A stretch of 36,479 bases of DNA from Nocardioidaceae bacterium (GTDB taxonomy: Bacteria; Actinomycetota; Actinomycetes; Propionibacteriales; Nocardioidaceae): the NCBI GenBank assembly GCA_013695785.1, contig JACCZT010000095.1, forward strand, positions 1 through 36,479, read 5' to 3'. The translations under genes and the position numbers were made by a program. Positions 1 to 9,453 of this stretch are shown in pieces; the stretch's first letter is position 1, and each line of letters begins with the position of its first letter. The notes beneath the pieces are model-generated. The model ran no database searches. It had not been told where the DNA came from and saw only the letters and a list, made by a program, of their open reading frames with translations.

Positions 1-26
1 GTTTCGGCCACGGGTGTGACGCCTGC

Positions 27-984
27 GTGGCGCACGCCGATGGGACGAAGGCGGCCCAGACCCACGACGCGTGGGTGATCGTTCGCGGCCTCGACAGCGA
101 CGACAACGGCCGACCGGACCGTGTCCACATCCAGTACCGGCTGCCGGCCGACCGCAGCGGCAAGGTGGCGGCGGTCCTCGAGGCGTCGCCGTACCTGTCC
201 GGTGGCAACGAGGAGGTCCGCAACCACGATGTCGACGTGCCGCTGCACGTGCCGCAGGCGGCGGCTGGGCCGGGGATCCAATCGCCCTACGAACGGCTCC
301 TGCGACCCCACGGATACGCCTACGTCTACGCCGAGTCCATCGGCGCCGGTTCCTCCAGCGGATGCCCCACCGGGGGGCCCTGAGGAGACGAAGGCGATCG
401 CCGCGGTGGTGCGCTGGCTGACCGGCGACGCGCGGGCGGTGGAGCCGGACGCCCGGCGCATTGCGCCTGGCCCGGGCGACGTCCGGTCGAGAGCGGGTCA
501 CCGATGACGCCAGCTTCTCGGTCGAGGAGCTTGCCGACAAGTCCCGATCGGCCCATCGACTGCTGTACCGGACGCCGCCGCTGCTACGGCGGCTCACGCT
601 CTCGGGCTTCGCATCGGTGCGGCTGGAAGTGTCGTTCGACGCTCCGGCGAGCAACCTCTCGGTCGCGCTCGTCGACCTGGGGCCGAAGGGCGGTACCACT
701 GTGCTCAGCGAAGGCTGGGCCGACCCGCAGAACATCGACTCCCTCCACGAGGGCACGGCCTTGGAGCCACGAACGCGGTACGCGATCGAGGTGGACCTGG
801 ACCAGGTGCTCCAGCACCGACTGCCCAGCGGACACCGACTCGCGCTGGTCGTCGCCGCCAGCGACAGGAGTTCACCCTCCGCCCGCCGCCGGGGACGCAC
901 CTCCGGCTCACCCTCTCCGAGGCGTCGCTCGACCTCCCGGTGCTCGGAGGCGCCGACGCCCTGCGCAACGCGCTGCGGCCATGA
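27..984 (+). pseudogene. Degraded Xaa-Pro dipeptidyl-peptidase / S15-family peptidase remnant
   Basis: N-terminal-like segment (DAWVIVRGLDSDDNGRPDRVHIQYRLPADRSGKVAAVLEASPYLSGGN...YAYVYAESIGAGSSSGCPTGGP) stops at 383, continues in another frame (GPEETKAIAAVVRWLTGDARAV). A C-terminal beta-domain-like segment then appears in a third frame (SFSVEELADKSRSAHRLLYRTPPLLRRLTLSGFASVRLEVSF...HRLALVVAASD) and a last frame change gives EFTLRPPPGTHLRLTLSEASLDLPVLGGADALRNALRP*. The central catalytic region is absent. Confidence 0.8.
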
Positions 985-1000
985 GCGAGGAGCTAGTGCC

Positions 1001-1642
1001 TCACACCACGCAGCGGTGCTCGCCGTCGACGACGAGCGCCTGGCCGTCGCGCAGACCGAGGTAGGCGATGCCCTCGGCGTCGTAACGCTCCGCGACGCCG
1101 GTCAGCACGGCGCACTCGGGGTGCGAAGGTGTCGCCAGATGCGGCACGATCGCATAATTCAGCACACCGAGGCCGTCGAAGGTGGCCGGTGTCGCAGATA
1201 GCTGCTCGACCTCGGCTACCGGGTCGCAGCGTTCGAGGCCGCGCAGGCTCGGCGCGAGCACGCACGCGCCCGCGCTGTAACCGGCGTAGACGAGCGCGTC
1301 CTTCGCCAATGCCTCGCGAAGCACCCCTTCCAGGCGCGCGCGCCGCATCGCCTCGCGCAGCACGAAGGTGTTGCCGCCCCGTACCCATACGAACCCCACC
1401 TCGGCGAGAGCCGCGCGCACGGCATCGGGGCGCCCGACGTGATCCCGGAGGTCGAGCTCGCGCGCCTCCAGGCCGAGGTCGGCGAGCGCCATGATCTCGG
1501 CGGCGACCATCGACGCGCGTGCCTCCTCTGGAGCGCCGTCAACAGCGTTGGCGACCACGACGCCGGGAGCTGTTGTCCGGAGCAGTGAGACGAAGTACTC
1601 GGGGTGGTCCCCGAGGCGGAAGGAGGAGAGGTAGAGCCGCAC
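1001..1642 (-). CDS. Peptidase E-like / type 1 glutamine amidotransferase-like protein (peptidase S51 family)
   Basis: MRLYLSSFRLGDHPEYF...VWVRGGNTFVLREAMRR...VYAGYSAGACVLAPSL; GGNTF and GYSAG nucleophile motifs. Confidence 0.85.
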   Translation of the reverse strand: MRLYLSSFRLGDHPEYFVSLLRTTAPGVVVANAVDGAPEEARASMVAAEIMALADLGLEARELDLRDHVGRPDAVRAALAEVGFVWVRGGNTFVLREAMRRARLEGVLREALAKDALVYAGYSAGACVLAPSLRGLERCDPVAEVEQLSATPATFDGLGVLNYAIVPHLATPSHPECAVLTGVAERYDAEGIAYLGLRDGQALVVDGEHRCVV

Positions 1643-1645
1643 GGC

Positions 1646-2563
1646 TCAGTACAGCGCACTCGCGAGCGCGCGTCGCGTCGGCGCAACCCGCGGGTCGTCC
1701 GAGCCGACGACGACGAACAGCTCGAGGAGCCGTTCGCGGACCCGCTCGCGCTCGTCGCCGGAGGTGCGCCGCACCAGGTCGACAAGGCGCGAGAACGCGT
1801 CGTCCACGTGGCCCCCGGCGACGTCGAGGTCGGCGACCAGCAGCTGCGCGTCCACGTCGTCCGGCGCCGTCGCGGCGGCCTCCCGGGCAGCATCGAGGTC
1901 GGCACCGGCCGTACGGGCCATCAGCCGGACCCCGGCAAGGCGCTCCGCGGCTTCTGTGTCGGCGGGATTGGATGCCAGCAGCGCCTCGTAGGCAGCGACG
2001 GCGCCGTCGAGGTCGCCCGCGGCGAAAGCGTCGTCGGCGGCCTCGAACCGTGGATCGTCCGCGGTCTCGACCGGGGCCTCCGGCGCGGTGGTGCCGCGCG
2101 GCTCGGCCGTTCCGTCGAGCCCGTGGGCGATGGCGACGTTGACGAGCTCGTCGAAGAATCGGCGTACCTCCTCCTCGCCCACGATGCCCTGGAAGAGCGG
2201 GACCGGTTGCCCGCTGACCAGCCCGATGACGAAGGGGACGCCCTGCGCCTGGACCGCCTGGGCGATCTGGGGATTGGCGTCGACGTCGACGCGAGCGAGC
2301 AGGATCTTGCCGCCGTAGGAGTCCGTGACCTGTGTGAGCGTTGCGTTGAACGTCGCGGTCTCGGGCGAGCGCGGCGTCCACAGTGACATCACCACCACGT
2401 GACGGGTCGAGGCCTCGAGCACCTCGCTCTGGAATGTCTGCTCGGTCACGTCGACCGCGTAGACGCCTCCCGCCGATGATCCCGCACCTGCTCCCGCTGG
2501 CTGCGCGGCCGGCGTCTTGAAGGCGGACAGGTCGATGGCACCGGGACGCGAGAATCCACTCAT
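1646..2563 (-). CDS. Tetratricopeptide thioredoxin-like co-chaperone (YbbN/CnoX-like)
   Basis: Thioredoxin-like fold segment (VVVMSLWTPRSPETATFNATLTQVTDSYGGKILLARVDVDANPQIAQAVQAQGVPFVIGLVSGQPVPLFQG) followed by TPR-type helices; starts MSGFSRPGAIDL. No CxxC motif. Confidence 0.85.
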   Translation of the reverse strand: MSGFSRPGAIDLSAFKTPAAQPAGAGAGSSAGGVYAVDVTEQTFQSEVLEASTRHVVVMSLWTPRSPETATFNATLTQVTDSYGGKILLARVDVDANPQIAQAVQAQGVPFVIGLVSGQPVPLFQGIVGEEEVRRFFDELVNVAIAHGLDGTAEPRGTTAPEAPVETADDPRFEAADDAFAAGDLDGAVAAYEALLASNPADTEAAERLAGVRLMARTAGADLDAAREAAATAPDDVDAQLLVADLDVAGGHVDDAFSRLVDLVRRTSGDERERVRERLLELFVVVGSDDPRVAPTRRALASALY

Positions 2564-2581
2564 ACGACCATTGTGTCGCAC

Positions 2582-4291
2582 TCAGAAACTGGCGGGCTCG
2601 CGGTATTCGCCCCACTCCAGGCGAAGCGCGTCACAGATCTCCCCGAGGGTGGCCTCGGCACGGGCCGCGGCCAGCATCGGTTCGATCAGGTTGGCCTCGG
2701 TACGCGAGACCGCGACCATCTCGGCGAGGGCAGTGTCGACGGCTCCCTGGTCCCGTCGCTCGCGCCGGTCACCGAGCACGGCGACCTGGTCGGCCTCGAC
2801 CTGGTGCGAGACGCGCATGATCTCCAGGTCGTCGGTGACGCTGGGCGTGTGGCAGTTGACGCCGACGACGCGCTTGTCACCCTTCTCCAGGGCGGTCTGG
2901 TACGCGAACGCCGCGTCGGCGATCTCGGACATGAACCAGCCCTCCTCGATGCCGCGCAGGATGCCCGACGTCATCGGGCCGATCGCGTGGGCGGCCTCCT
3001 CGCCGCCGCCGAACCTCAGGATCTGGGCGAAGATCGCCTCGGCCTCGGCCTCGATCCCATCGGTGAGCTGCTCGAGGTACCACGATCCGCCGAGCGGGTC
3101 GGCGACGTTGCAGACACCGGTCTCCTCCATCAGCACCTGCTGGGTGCGCAGCGCGATCTCCGCGGCACGTTCTGACGGCAGCGCGAGGGTCTCATCGAGT
3201 GCGTTGGTGTGCAGCGAGTTGGTGCCGCCGAGGACCGCGGACAGAGCCTGCACGGCGGTGCGAACGACGTTGTTGTACGGCTGCTGGGCGGTCAGCGAGA
3301 CACCCGCGGTCTGGGTGTGGAATCGCAGCCACTGCGACTTCTCGCTCGTGGCGCCGTAGACGTCACGCATCCAGCGCGCCCAGATCCGGCGGGCGGCACG
3401 GAACTTGGCGATCTCCTCGAAGAAGTCCAGGTGCGCGTCGAAGAAGAACGACAACCCCGGAGCGAAGGCGTCGAGCTCGAGACCACGCGCAAGACCGAGC
3501 TCGACGTACGCGAAACCGTCGGCGAGGGTGTAGGCCAGCTCCTGCGCAGCGGTCGAGCCGGCCTCGCGGATGTGGTAGCCCGAGACCGACAGCGGCTTGT
3601 AGGCGGGGACCTCGGCCGAGCAGTACTCCATCAGGTCACCGATCAGCCGCAGGTGCGGTTCTGGCGCGAACAACCACTCCTTCTGTGCGATGTACTCCTT
3701 GAAGATGTCGGTCTGCAACGTGCCGTTGAGCGCACCCAGGTCGGCGCCCTGGCGCTCGGCGGCGACGAGGTACATGCAGAACACCGGAACGGCGGGCCCG
3801 GAGATCGTCATCGAGGTGGTGACCTCATCGAGCCGGATCCCGTCGAAGAGCTCATCCAGGTCGGCGGCGGAGTCGATCGCGACGCCGCAGTGGCCGACCT
3901 CGCCGAGGGCCAGGTCGTCGTCGGAGTCCCGGCCCATCAGCGTGGGCATGTCGAACGCGACCGACAGCCCGCCACCACCGGCTTGCAGGATCATCTTGTA
4001 ACGCTCGTTGGTCTGGCGGGCATTGCCGAAACCGGCGAACTGGCGGATCGTCCAGGTCCGGCCGCGATAGCCGGTGGCGTGCAGTCCGCGGGTGAACGGG
4101 AACTCGCCGGGCCAGCCGATCCGCTCGAAGCCGGGATACGCCCGCTCCGCCGCCGCGTCGGGTGGTCCGTACGCCGGGGCCACCTCGGTCCCGGACAGGG
4201 TCGTGAAGTCCTGCTCACGCACCCGCCCTCGCGCAAGGGCGTCGTCAAATCGCTGCTGCCACCGGGCTCGACCGGATGTGGAGTCGCTCAT
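2582..4291 (-). CDS. icmA: Acyl-CoA mutase large subunit, isobutyryl-CoA mutase IcmA-like (no B12-binding domain)
   Basis: 569 aa; [49 protein letters not shown]...[38 protein letters not shown]. Phe in RQFAGF where methylmalonyl-CoA mutase has Tyr; no C-terminal cobalamin domain. Confidence 0.85.
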   Translation of the reverse strand: MSDSTSGRARWQQRFDDALARGRVREQDFTTLSGTEVAPAYGPPDAAAERAYPGFERIGWPGEFPFTRGLHATGYRGRTWTIRQFAGFGNARQTNERYKMILQAGGGGLSVAFDMPTLMGRDSDDDLALGEVGHCGVAIDSAADLDELFDGIRLDEVTTSMTISGPAVPVFCMYLVAAERQGADLGALNGTLQTDIFKEYIAQKEWLFAPEPHLRLIGDLMEYCSAEVPAYKPLSVSGYHIREAGSTAAQELAYTLADGFAYVELGLARGLELDAFAPGLSFFFDAHLDFFEEIAKFRAARRIWARWMRDVYGATSEKSQWLRFHTQTAGVSLTAQQPYNNVVRTAVQALSAVLGGTNSLHTNALDETLALPSERAAEIALRTQQVLMEETGVCNVADPLGGSWYLEQLTDGIEAEAEAIFAQILRFGGGEEAAHAIGPMTSGILRGIEEGWFMSEIADAAFAYQTALEKGDKRVVGVNCHTPSVTDDLEIMRVSHQVEADQVAVLGDRRERRDQGAVDTALAEMVAVSRTEANLIEPMLAAARAEATLGEICDALRLEWGEYREPASF

Positions 4292-4523
4292 GGGTCGATA
4301 CTAGGGCGTCCTACTATCCCCGCCAACCCGCTCGGCTCGACGTGACCTCGGACACACGGGGAAACATCTACAATAGGTCTAGACAATTCACCGGACGTCC
4401 CATAGGCTCCTCCTCAATCTAGCCAAGAGAAGCGCACCTCGATCGCCTGCAGGCGAGGGGCGACCAGCTCAAAGCACCCCACCACATCAGCAACGCGCGA
4501 TGAGTCGCGCTCGAAAGGACATC

Positions 4524-5120
4524 ATGCACACCCGAATCGCTCGACTGGCTCCTGCGCTGGTCGTACCGGCCCTGGCCGCTACCGTCGCCGTGGCCACCGC
4601 CGCTCCCGCCAATGCTGCCGGAGCCGAGGAGTTCACCGGCAGCACGGGCACCATTGTCAAGGCCATCCCCGACCAAGATGCGGTCTCACAAAAGCTCGTC
4701 GTCAAGAAGGCCGGCAAGATCAAGGACGTCAACGTCAGTTTCGCTGCCGAGCACAACGTGATCGCGGACCTTTCCTTCTTCCTGGAGTCCCCGACCGGGC
4801 GCCTCGTCCACCTGACCTCCGGCAACGGCGGCATCGGGGACGGCTACGGCAGCCAGAACGTTGACGGTTGTGGCTCGACGACGACCTTCAACGACGAGGC
4901 CGACGTCAACGTCAGGGACTTCGAAGGCGTGAACACGACGTTCTCCGGCCCCTACCAGCCCGAGTCCCGACAACTGAACCAACCGACCACGGGTCTTAGC
5001 AAGCTCGACGGAACCAAGACGAAGGGCGCCTGGAAGCTCATCGCGGCCGACACCGACGAGCTCGCCGGAGGCAAGCTGGAGTGCTTCAAGCTCAACTTCA
5101 AGTACAACCCGGCAAACTGA
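4524..5120 (+). CDS. Secreted protein with freestanding P/Homo-B (proprotein convertase P) domain
   Basis: Signal peptide MHTRIARLAPALVVPALAATVAVATAAPANAAGA; P-domain-like VKKAGKIKDVNVSFAAEHNVIADLSFFLESPTGRLVHLTS...GAWKLIAADTDELAGGKLECFKLNFKY. GAAAGGA upstream of the ATG at 4524. Confidence 0.75.
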   Translation: MHTRIARLAPALVVPALAATVAVATAAPANAAGAEEFTGSTGTIVKAIPDQDAVSQKLVVKKAGKIKDVNVSFAAEHNVIADLSFFLESPTGRLVHLTSGNGGIGDGYGSQNVDGCGSTTTFNDEADVNVRDFEGVNTTFSGPYQPESRQLNQPTTGLSKLDGTKTKGAWKLIAADTDELAGGKLECFKLNFKYNPAN

Positions 5121-5128
5121 GGCATCAG

Positions 5129-5171
5129 CACAGGACTGCCCCTCGACCCTCGGTGGGGGGGCGGTCCTGTG
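5129..5171 (+). terminator. Hairpin terminator after P-domain gene
   Basis: CACAGGACTGCCCC...GGGGCGGTCCTGTG: 14-bp stem with one G-T pair, just after the stop codon at 5120. Confidence 0.7.
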
Positions 5172-5205
5172 TTCAGATGTCTCACTGGCGACCACCCATC
5201 GCGCG

Positions 5206-5285
5206 GCACTTCACCGAGCGCGGCGTCGCTGCACCGAGGCTGCGCCCTAGGTGCAGTGACGCCGTACCAGGAGAACCTGGTGCAG
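5206..5285 (+). repeat. ~80-bp intergenic repeat, copy A
   Basis: Gapless ~79% match (63/80) to the reverse complement of 16003-16082; shared 19-bp core GTACCAGGAGAACCTGGTG. Confidence 0.8.
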
Positions 5286-5312
5286 CTGTAACGGATGTTG
5301 CGGAGGCGGCTG

Positions 5313-5828
5313 TCAGAAGTCGCCCGCGCCGCGGCGTACCGGTTCGAGCAGGTCGAAAAGCTGGTCCAGCTCCGCGACGTCGAGCGCGTCGAACCCGAAC
5401 CGCGCAGCAGTCACGTCCGCGGTCGCGGTCTCGACCACAGCGCGGCCGGTCTCGGTGATCTGCGCGAGCACCGCCCTTCCATCAGCGGGGTGACGGCGAC
5501 GCTCGATGAAACCGCTGCCCTCCAGCCGCGCGGCGATCGAGGTGATCGACGTCGGATGCACCTGCAGACGTTCACCCATCTTGCCCAGCGGCAGGGCGCC
5601 GGTACGGCTGAAGGTCAGCAGGACCAGCGCCTCGTACCTCGCGAAGGTGAGTCCGTGTGGCTTGAGCAGGTCGTCGAGCAGCGCGATCACCAGCTGCTGG
5701 ACCCGCATCACCGAGGTCACCGCCCGCATGTGCGGCGTAGCGTCCCAGCGTTGCGCCCACTGTCGCGCCGCCTCCTCGATCGGGTCGAAGGGAAGGGGCC
5801 TAGGCACGGCCACCGCGACCGTCAGCAC
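5313..5828 (-). CDS. MarR-family transcriptional regulator
   Basis: LTFARYEALVLLTFSRTGALPLGKMGERLQVHPTSITSIAARLEGSGFIERRRHPADGRAVLAQITETGRAV; winged-helix MarR pattern. Confidence 0.9.
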   Translation of the reverse strand: MLTVAVAVPRPLPFDPIEEAARQWAQRWDATPHMRAVTSVMRVQQLVIALLDDLLKPHGLTFARYEALVLLTFSRTGALPLGKMGERLQVHPTSITSIAARLEGSGFIERRRHPADGRAVLAQITETGRAVVETATADVTAARFGFDALDVAELDQLFDLLEPVRRGAGDF

Positions 5829-6369
5829 GACCGATCGGCTGCCGGGGGCCGCGGAGCCCGGACTGCTGCACGACCCGCTGGATCGTCAGGTCACGGCCGT
5901 CCGGGTCCCCGATGTAACGGATGTCGCGCAGCCCCTGCGCCTGGGCCGCGGACTCGAAGACGAAGTGCCCGTACCCCAGGAGCCGCCCCACCAGCGGTTT
6001 TTCGACGGTGATGTCGAGAATGCGCGAGATCGGCATCGTGGCGATCCGTACCGAGAAGACGCCTCTAGCGCGGAAGACCCGCATGTTGGTCACCACGAAC
6101 ACATCCATGTGCTCGCTCAGCGACCGCCACGCGGCGTGTCCGATGAGCGCCACGCCGGCCAGGATGAAGAACCAGCCGAGGTCGATCGGCCCGACGACGG
6201 CGACGACCCACAGCAGGACCGCGAGCACCACCTCGAGCACCGGTCGCAGGTACACGATCGGGTGGTGACGCACGACATCGATCACGTGCTCGCCCTCGGT
6301 GACGAGCAGGTGAGAGTCGATCTCCTGCTGCGGGATCAACCGCATCCACTGGCGCAGGACGCCGAACAT
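5800..6369 (-). CDS. PH (bPH2-type) domain membrane protein
   Basis: MFGVLRQWMRLIPQQEIDSHLLVTEGEHVIDVVRHHPIVYLRPVLEVVLAVLLWVVAVVGPIDLGWFFILAGVAL...VVTNMRVFRARGVFSVRIATMPISRILDITVEKPLVGRLLGYGHFVFESA. Confidence 0.8.
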   Translation of the reverse strand: MFGVLRQWMRLIPQQEIDSHLLVTEGEHVIDVVRHHPIVYLRPVLEVVLAVLLWVVAVVGPIDLGWFFILAGVALIGHAAWRSLSEHMDVFVVTNMRVFRARGVFSVRIATMPISRILDITVEKPLVGRLLGYGHFVFESAAQAQGLRDIRYIGDPDGRDLTIQRVVQQSGLRGPRQPIGRADGRGGRA

Positions 6370-6371
6370 GG

Positions 6372-6575
6372 CTAGGAGACGAGACGGTTGAAGAAGCGGC
6401 CGATCTGGCCGAAGGCCTCGATCACCGCTTCGCCGGCGCCCTTGACCGCATCGGCTGCTCCTGCCGGCGACTTGAGCAGGTAGTAGACGATGAAGGCGAC
6501 CACCAACACCCAGAAGATCTTCTTGATCACGTCCACCACTTCTCTCGCTGCCTCGGCCACCCTGATTATCACCAA
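6372..6575 (-). CDS. Small single-pass membrane protein of unknown function
   Basis: 67 aa: MVIIRVAEAAREVVDVIKKIFWVLVVAFIVYYLLKSPAGAADAVKGAGEAVIEAFGQIGRFFNRLVS; immediately upstream of the PH-domain gene. Confidence 0.65.
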   Translation of the reverse strand: MVIIRVAEAAREVVDVIKKIFWVLVVAFIVYYLLKSPAGAADAVKGAGEAVIEAFGQIGRFFNRLVS

Positions 6576-6641
6576 GTGCAGTAGTTCCAGAGGTCAGGCG
6601 CGCCGCCGTAGGCGGGATGACCTGGCGCGCTGTCGAGCCGG

Positions 6642-7616
6642 TCAGACCGCGTCGATGAGGGTGTCCGCCGCAGCGAACGGGTCGGTCTCCCCGGCCAGGA
6701 CGGCCGCCGCCAACAGATCGAGGCGCGCGTCGCCGGACACGTCGGCGAACTTCTCCCGCAACGCGGTCACGGCGATCGTCTCGATCTCGTCGCGGATCCG
6801 GTGGGTACGGCGGCGCGCGAGCTCGCCCGAACCGTCCATCCACTCACGGTGCGCATCGACCTGACGCACGATCTCGTCGATCCCCTCGGACCGGGACGCG
6901 ACTGCCTTGATGATCGGTTGTCGCCACGACCCTTCCTCCCGTGTGCCCAAGGAAAGCATGGACCGCAGGTCTCGGGTCACCTGCGACGCCCCGTCCCGGT
7001 CGGCCTTGTTGACCACGTAGATGTCGCCGATCTCCAAGATGCCGGCCTTGGCAGCCTGCACCCCGTCTCCCATCCCCGGCGCAAGCAGTATGACGGTGGT
7101 GTCGGCGAGGCCCGCGATGTCCACCTCGGACTGGCCGACGCCGACCGTCTCGATGACGACGACGTCGCAACCACCCGCATCGAGCACCCGCAGGGCCTGT
7201 GGTGTCGCCCACGCCAGCCCACCGAGATGTCCACGGGTCGCCATCGAGCGGATGTAGACACCGTCGTCCGTCGCGTGGTCCTGCATGCGGACCCGGTCAC
7301 CGAGCAACGCACCGCCGGAGAACGGTGACGACGGGTCTACGGCGAGCACCCCGACGCGTTTGCCGGTACGACGCAGCTCCGTCACCAGCGCCGACGTCGT
7401 CGTCGACTTCCCGACGCCCGGCGGGCCGGTGATGCCGACGATGTGCGCGTGCCCCGTCAGCGGCGCGAGGGCGGCGCTGACCTCGCGTACCAAAGGCGAT
7501 GCGTCCTCGACCAGGGAGATCAGCCGAGCGATGGCGCGCGGATCGCCGTCGCGGGCACGCTCGACCAGCTCGGGCACGGCGACGGCGCCGCGTCCGAGGG
7601 GCGGCGAAGGCACCAC
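6642..7616 (-). CDS. meaB: Methylmalonyl-CoA mutase-associated GTPase MeaB
   Basis: VGITGPPGVGKSTTTSALVTELRRTGKRVGVLAVDPSSPFSGGALLGDRVRMQDHATDDGVYIRSMATRGHLGGLAWAT...VIETVGVGQSEVDIA. Confidence 0.95.
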   Translation of the reverse strand: MVPSPPLGRGAVAVPELVERARDGDPRAIARLISLVEDASPLVREVSAALAPLTGHAHIVGITGPPGVGKSTTTSALVTELRRTGKRVGVLAVDPSSPFSGGALLGDRVRMQDHATDDGVYIRSMATRGHLGGLAWATPQALRVLDAGGCDVVVIETVGVGQSEVDIAGLADTTVILLAPGMGDGVQAAKAGILEIGDIYVVNKADRDGASQVTRDLRSMLSLGTREEGSWRQPIIKAVASRSEGIDEIVRQVDAHREWMDGSGELARRRTHRIRDEIETIAVTALREKFADVSGDARLDLLAAAVLAGETDPFAAADTLIDAV

Positions 7617-7633
7617 GACAGGGACCCGGATGC

Positions 7634-8824
7634 TCAGCGCCGCGGAACGCGCACGATGAGGGCGTCACCCTGGCCGCCGCCGCCGCAGAGGGCCGCGGCG
7701 CCGACACCGCCACCACGACGACCGAGCTCGAGCGCAAGGTGCAGCACCAACCGTGCGCCGCTCGCGCCGATGGGGTGGCCGAGCGCGATAGCGCCCCCGT
7801 TGACATTGACCTTGTCCTCGTCCAGCCCGAGCTCGCGGGTGCTGGCGATACCCACGGCCGCGAAGGCCTCGTTGATCTCGACCAGGTCGAGATCATGTGG
7901 CTCGATGCCCTCCTTGGCGCAAGCCTTGGCGATGGCCATGGCCGGCTGCATCTGCAGCGTCGAGTCCGGTCCAGCGACGACCGCCGCAGCGCCGATCTCG
8001 GCGATCCACGGCAGGCCCAGCTCCTCGGCCTTGGCCTTGCTCATCACGACGACGGCGCACCCACCGTCCGATATCTGGCTGGCCGATCCCGCTGTGATGG
8101 TCCCGTCCGTGTCGAAAGCCGGGCGCAGTCTGGCCAGGGTCTTCGCCGTGGTGTCGCCGCGTACGCCCTCGTCGTCGCTGACCACCGAGACCTCACCGCG
8201 ACGGCCGGCGATCTCGACCGGAACGATCTCGTCGACGAAGGCGCCGTTCTTCTGCGCCAGGGCCGCCAGCTGGTGCGAACGCGCGCTGAACGCGTCCTGC
8301 TCCTCGCGTGACAGCGCCAGCCCGTTGGCGTTGCACTGCTCGGTCAGGCTGCCCATCGGCTGGGCTGTCTGGGCGTCCCAGAGCCCGTCGTAAGCCATGT
8401 GGTCGACGAGCGTGGCGTTGCCGTACTTCGTGCCCTCGCGCGAGGCGGGCAGCAGGTGGGGTGCCTGGCTCATCGACTCCTGGCCGCCGGCGACGACGAT
8501 GTCGTACTCCCCCGCACGGATCAGCTGGTCGGCCAGCGCTATCGCGTTGATGCCCGAGAGGCACACCTTGTTGACGGTGATCGAGGGGACGTCGAGCGGG
8601 ATCCCGCCCTTGGCCGCTGCCTGGCGTGCGGGGACCTGGCCCGCCCCCGCCCCGAGCACCTGGCCCATGATGACGTACTCGACCTGGTTGCCCGAGATCC
8701 CGGCGCGCGACAGTGCGGCCTTGATCGCGGCACCGCCGAGGTCCGAGCCGGACAGACTCTTCAGCCCTCCGAGGAGACGGCCGATCGGGGTACGCGCTCC
8801 GGCGACGATGACGGTCTCGGGCAT
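7634..8824 (-). CDS. Acetyl-CoA C-acetyltransferase (thiolase)
   Basis: [30 protein letters not shown]...INKVCLSG-type active site ([13 protein letters not shown]), [33 protein letters not shown]. Confidence 0.93.
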   Translation of the reverse strand: MPETVIVAGARTPIGRLLGGLKSLSGSDLGGAAIKAALSRAGISGNQVEYVIMGQVLGAGAGQVPARQAAAKGGIPLDVPSITVNKVCLSGINAIALADQLIRAGEYDIVVAGGQESMSQAPHLLPASREGTKYGNATLVDHMAYDGLWDAQTAQPMGSLTEQCNANGLALSREEQDAFSARSHQLAALAQKNGAFVDEIVPVEIAGRRGEVSVVSDDEGVRGDTTAKTLARLRPAFDTDGTITAGSASQISDGGCAVVVMSKAKAEELGLPWIAEIGAAAVVAGPDSTLQMQPAMAIAKACAKEGIEPHDLDLVEINEAFAAVGIASTRELGLDEDKVNVNGGAIALGHPIGASGARLVLHLALELGRRGGGVGAAALCGGGGQGDALIVRVPRR

Positions 8825-8848
8825 GGCGTCCTCCTCGGACATGGGCTG

Positions 8849-8876
8849 AAAAATGGTAGGCACTGGCACCATACCT
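8849..8876. promoter_or_regulatory. Candidate operator/promoter between divergent thiolase and MmcQ-like genes
   Basis: GGTAGGCACTGGCACCATACC: interrupted dyad GGTA-N-G...C-N-TACC in the divergent intergenic region. Confidence 0.35.
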
Positions 8877-8948
8877 ACTTGACCCGTGGTGTCCGTGGCG
8901 GCACCTAGCCTGTACGTATGCGGGCAGCGCGATCCATGGTGGACCTCG

Positions 8949-9353
8949 ATGGCTGATGCCGACGACGTACGCCGCCTGGCGTTGGCCCTGCCTCAGGTGG
9001 CGGAGAACGAGAGCGACGGGTTCGACTTCCGGGTTGCCGGCAAGGGGTTCGTCTGGTCCTACCCCGAGCGCAGACCGGGCGAACGGCGGCTGATCCGGAC
9101 CGACATCGCGGTGCTTTTCGTCGGTGACGAGGCCGAGAAGCAGGCTCTCCTGCTGGGCGAGCCGGATGTCTTCTTCACGACGCCCGGCTACGACGGCTGG
9201 CCGTTGGTGATGCTGCGGCTGACGGAGGTGGACGTCGACCGCCTCGGGGAGCTCGTGACCGACGCATGGCGGATGCGCGCCCCGGGCACGGTCGTCGGCG
9301 ACGGAGTCGATGATCCGGGCCAGGCAACCGAAATCGTTACACCTCCGTGCTGA
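8949..9353 (+). CDS. MmcQ/YjbR family protein
   Basis: [41 protein letters not shown]...[38 protein letters not shown]. Confidence 0.8.
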   Translation: MADADDVRRLALALPQVAENESDGFDFRVAGKGFVWSYPERRPGERRLIRTDIAVLFVGDEAEKQALLLGEPDVFFTTPGYDGWPLVMLRLTEVDVDRLGELVTDAWRMRAPGTVVGDGVDDPGQATEIVTPPC

Positions 9354-9453
9354 GCGGGACCGCACCAAAGTTCTCCGTCAGCACGCTTAGCCCGCACGAC
9401 CAAACCTCTGGGCTGCGCCTGAGTGAGGGAGTTGAACGCCTAGGGTGCTCCTC

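Noticed and set aside
6593-6633. Duplicated GGCGCGC strings with AGGTCA...TGACCT
   Set aside because: Most simply an intrinsic terminator-like hairpin after the small membrane gene/meaB junction; not a distinct repeat family.
9370-9400. Possible third degenerate copy of the 80-bp repeat (shared CGGGCTAAGCGT on the minus strand, nearby GGAGAAC)
   Set aside because: Only a 12-bp exact match and broken spacing; such a match is plausible by chance in a window this size.
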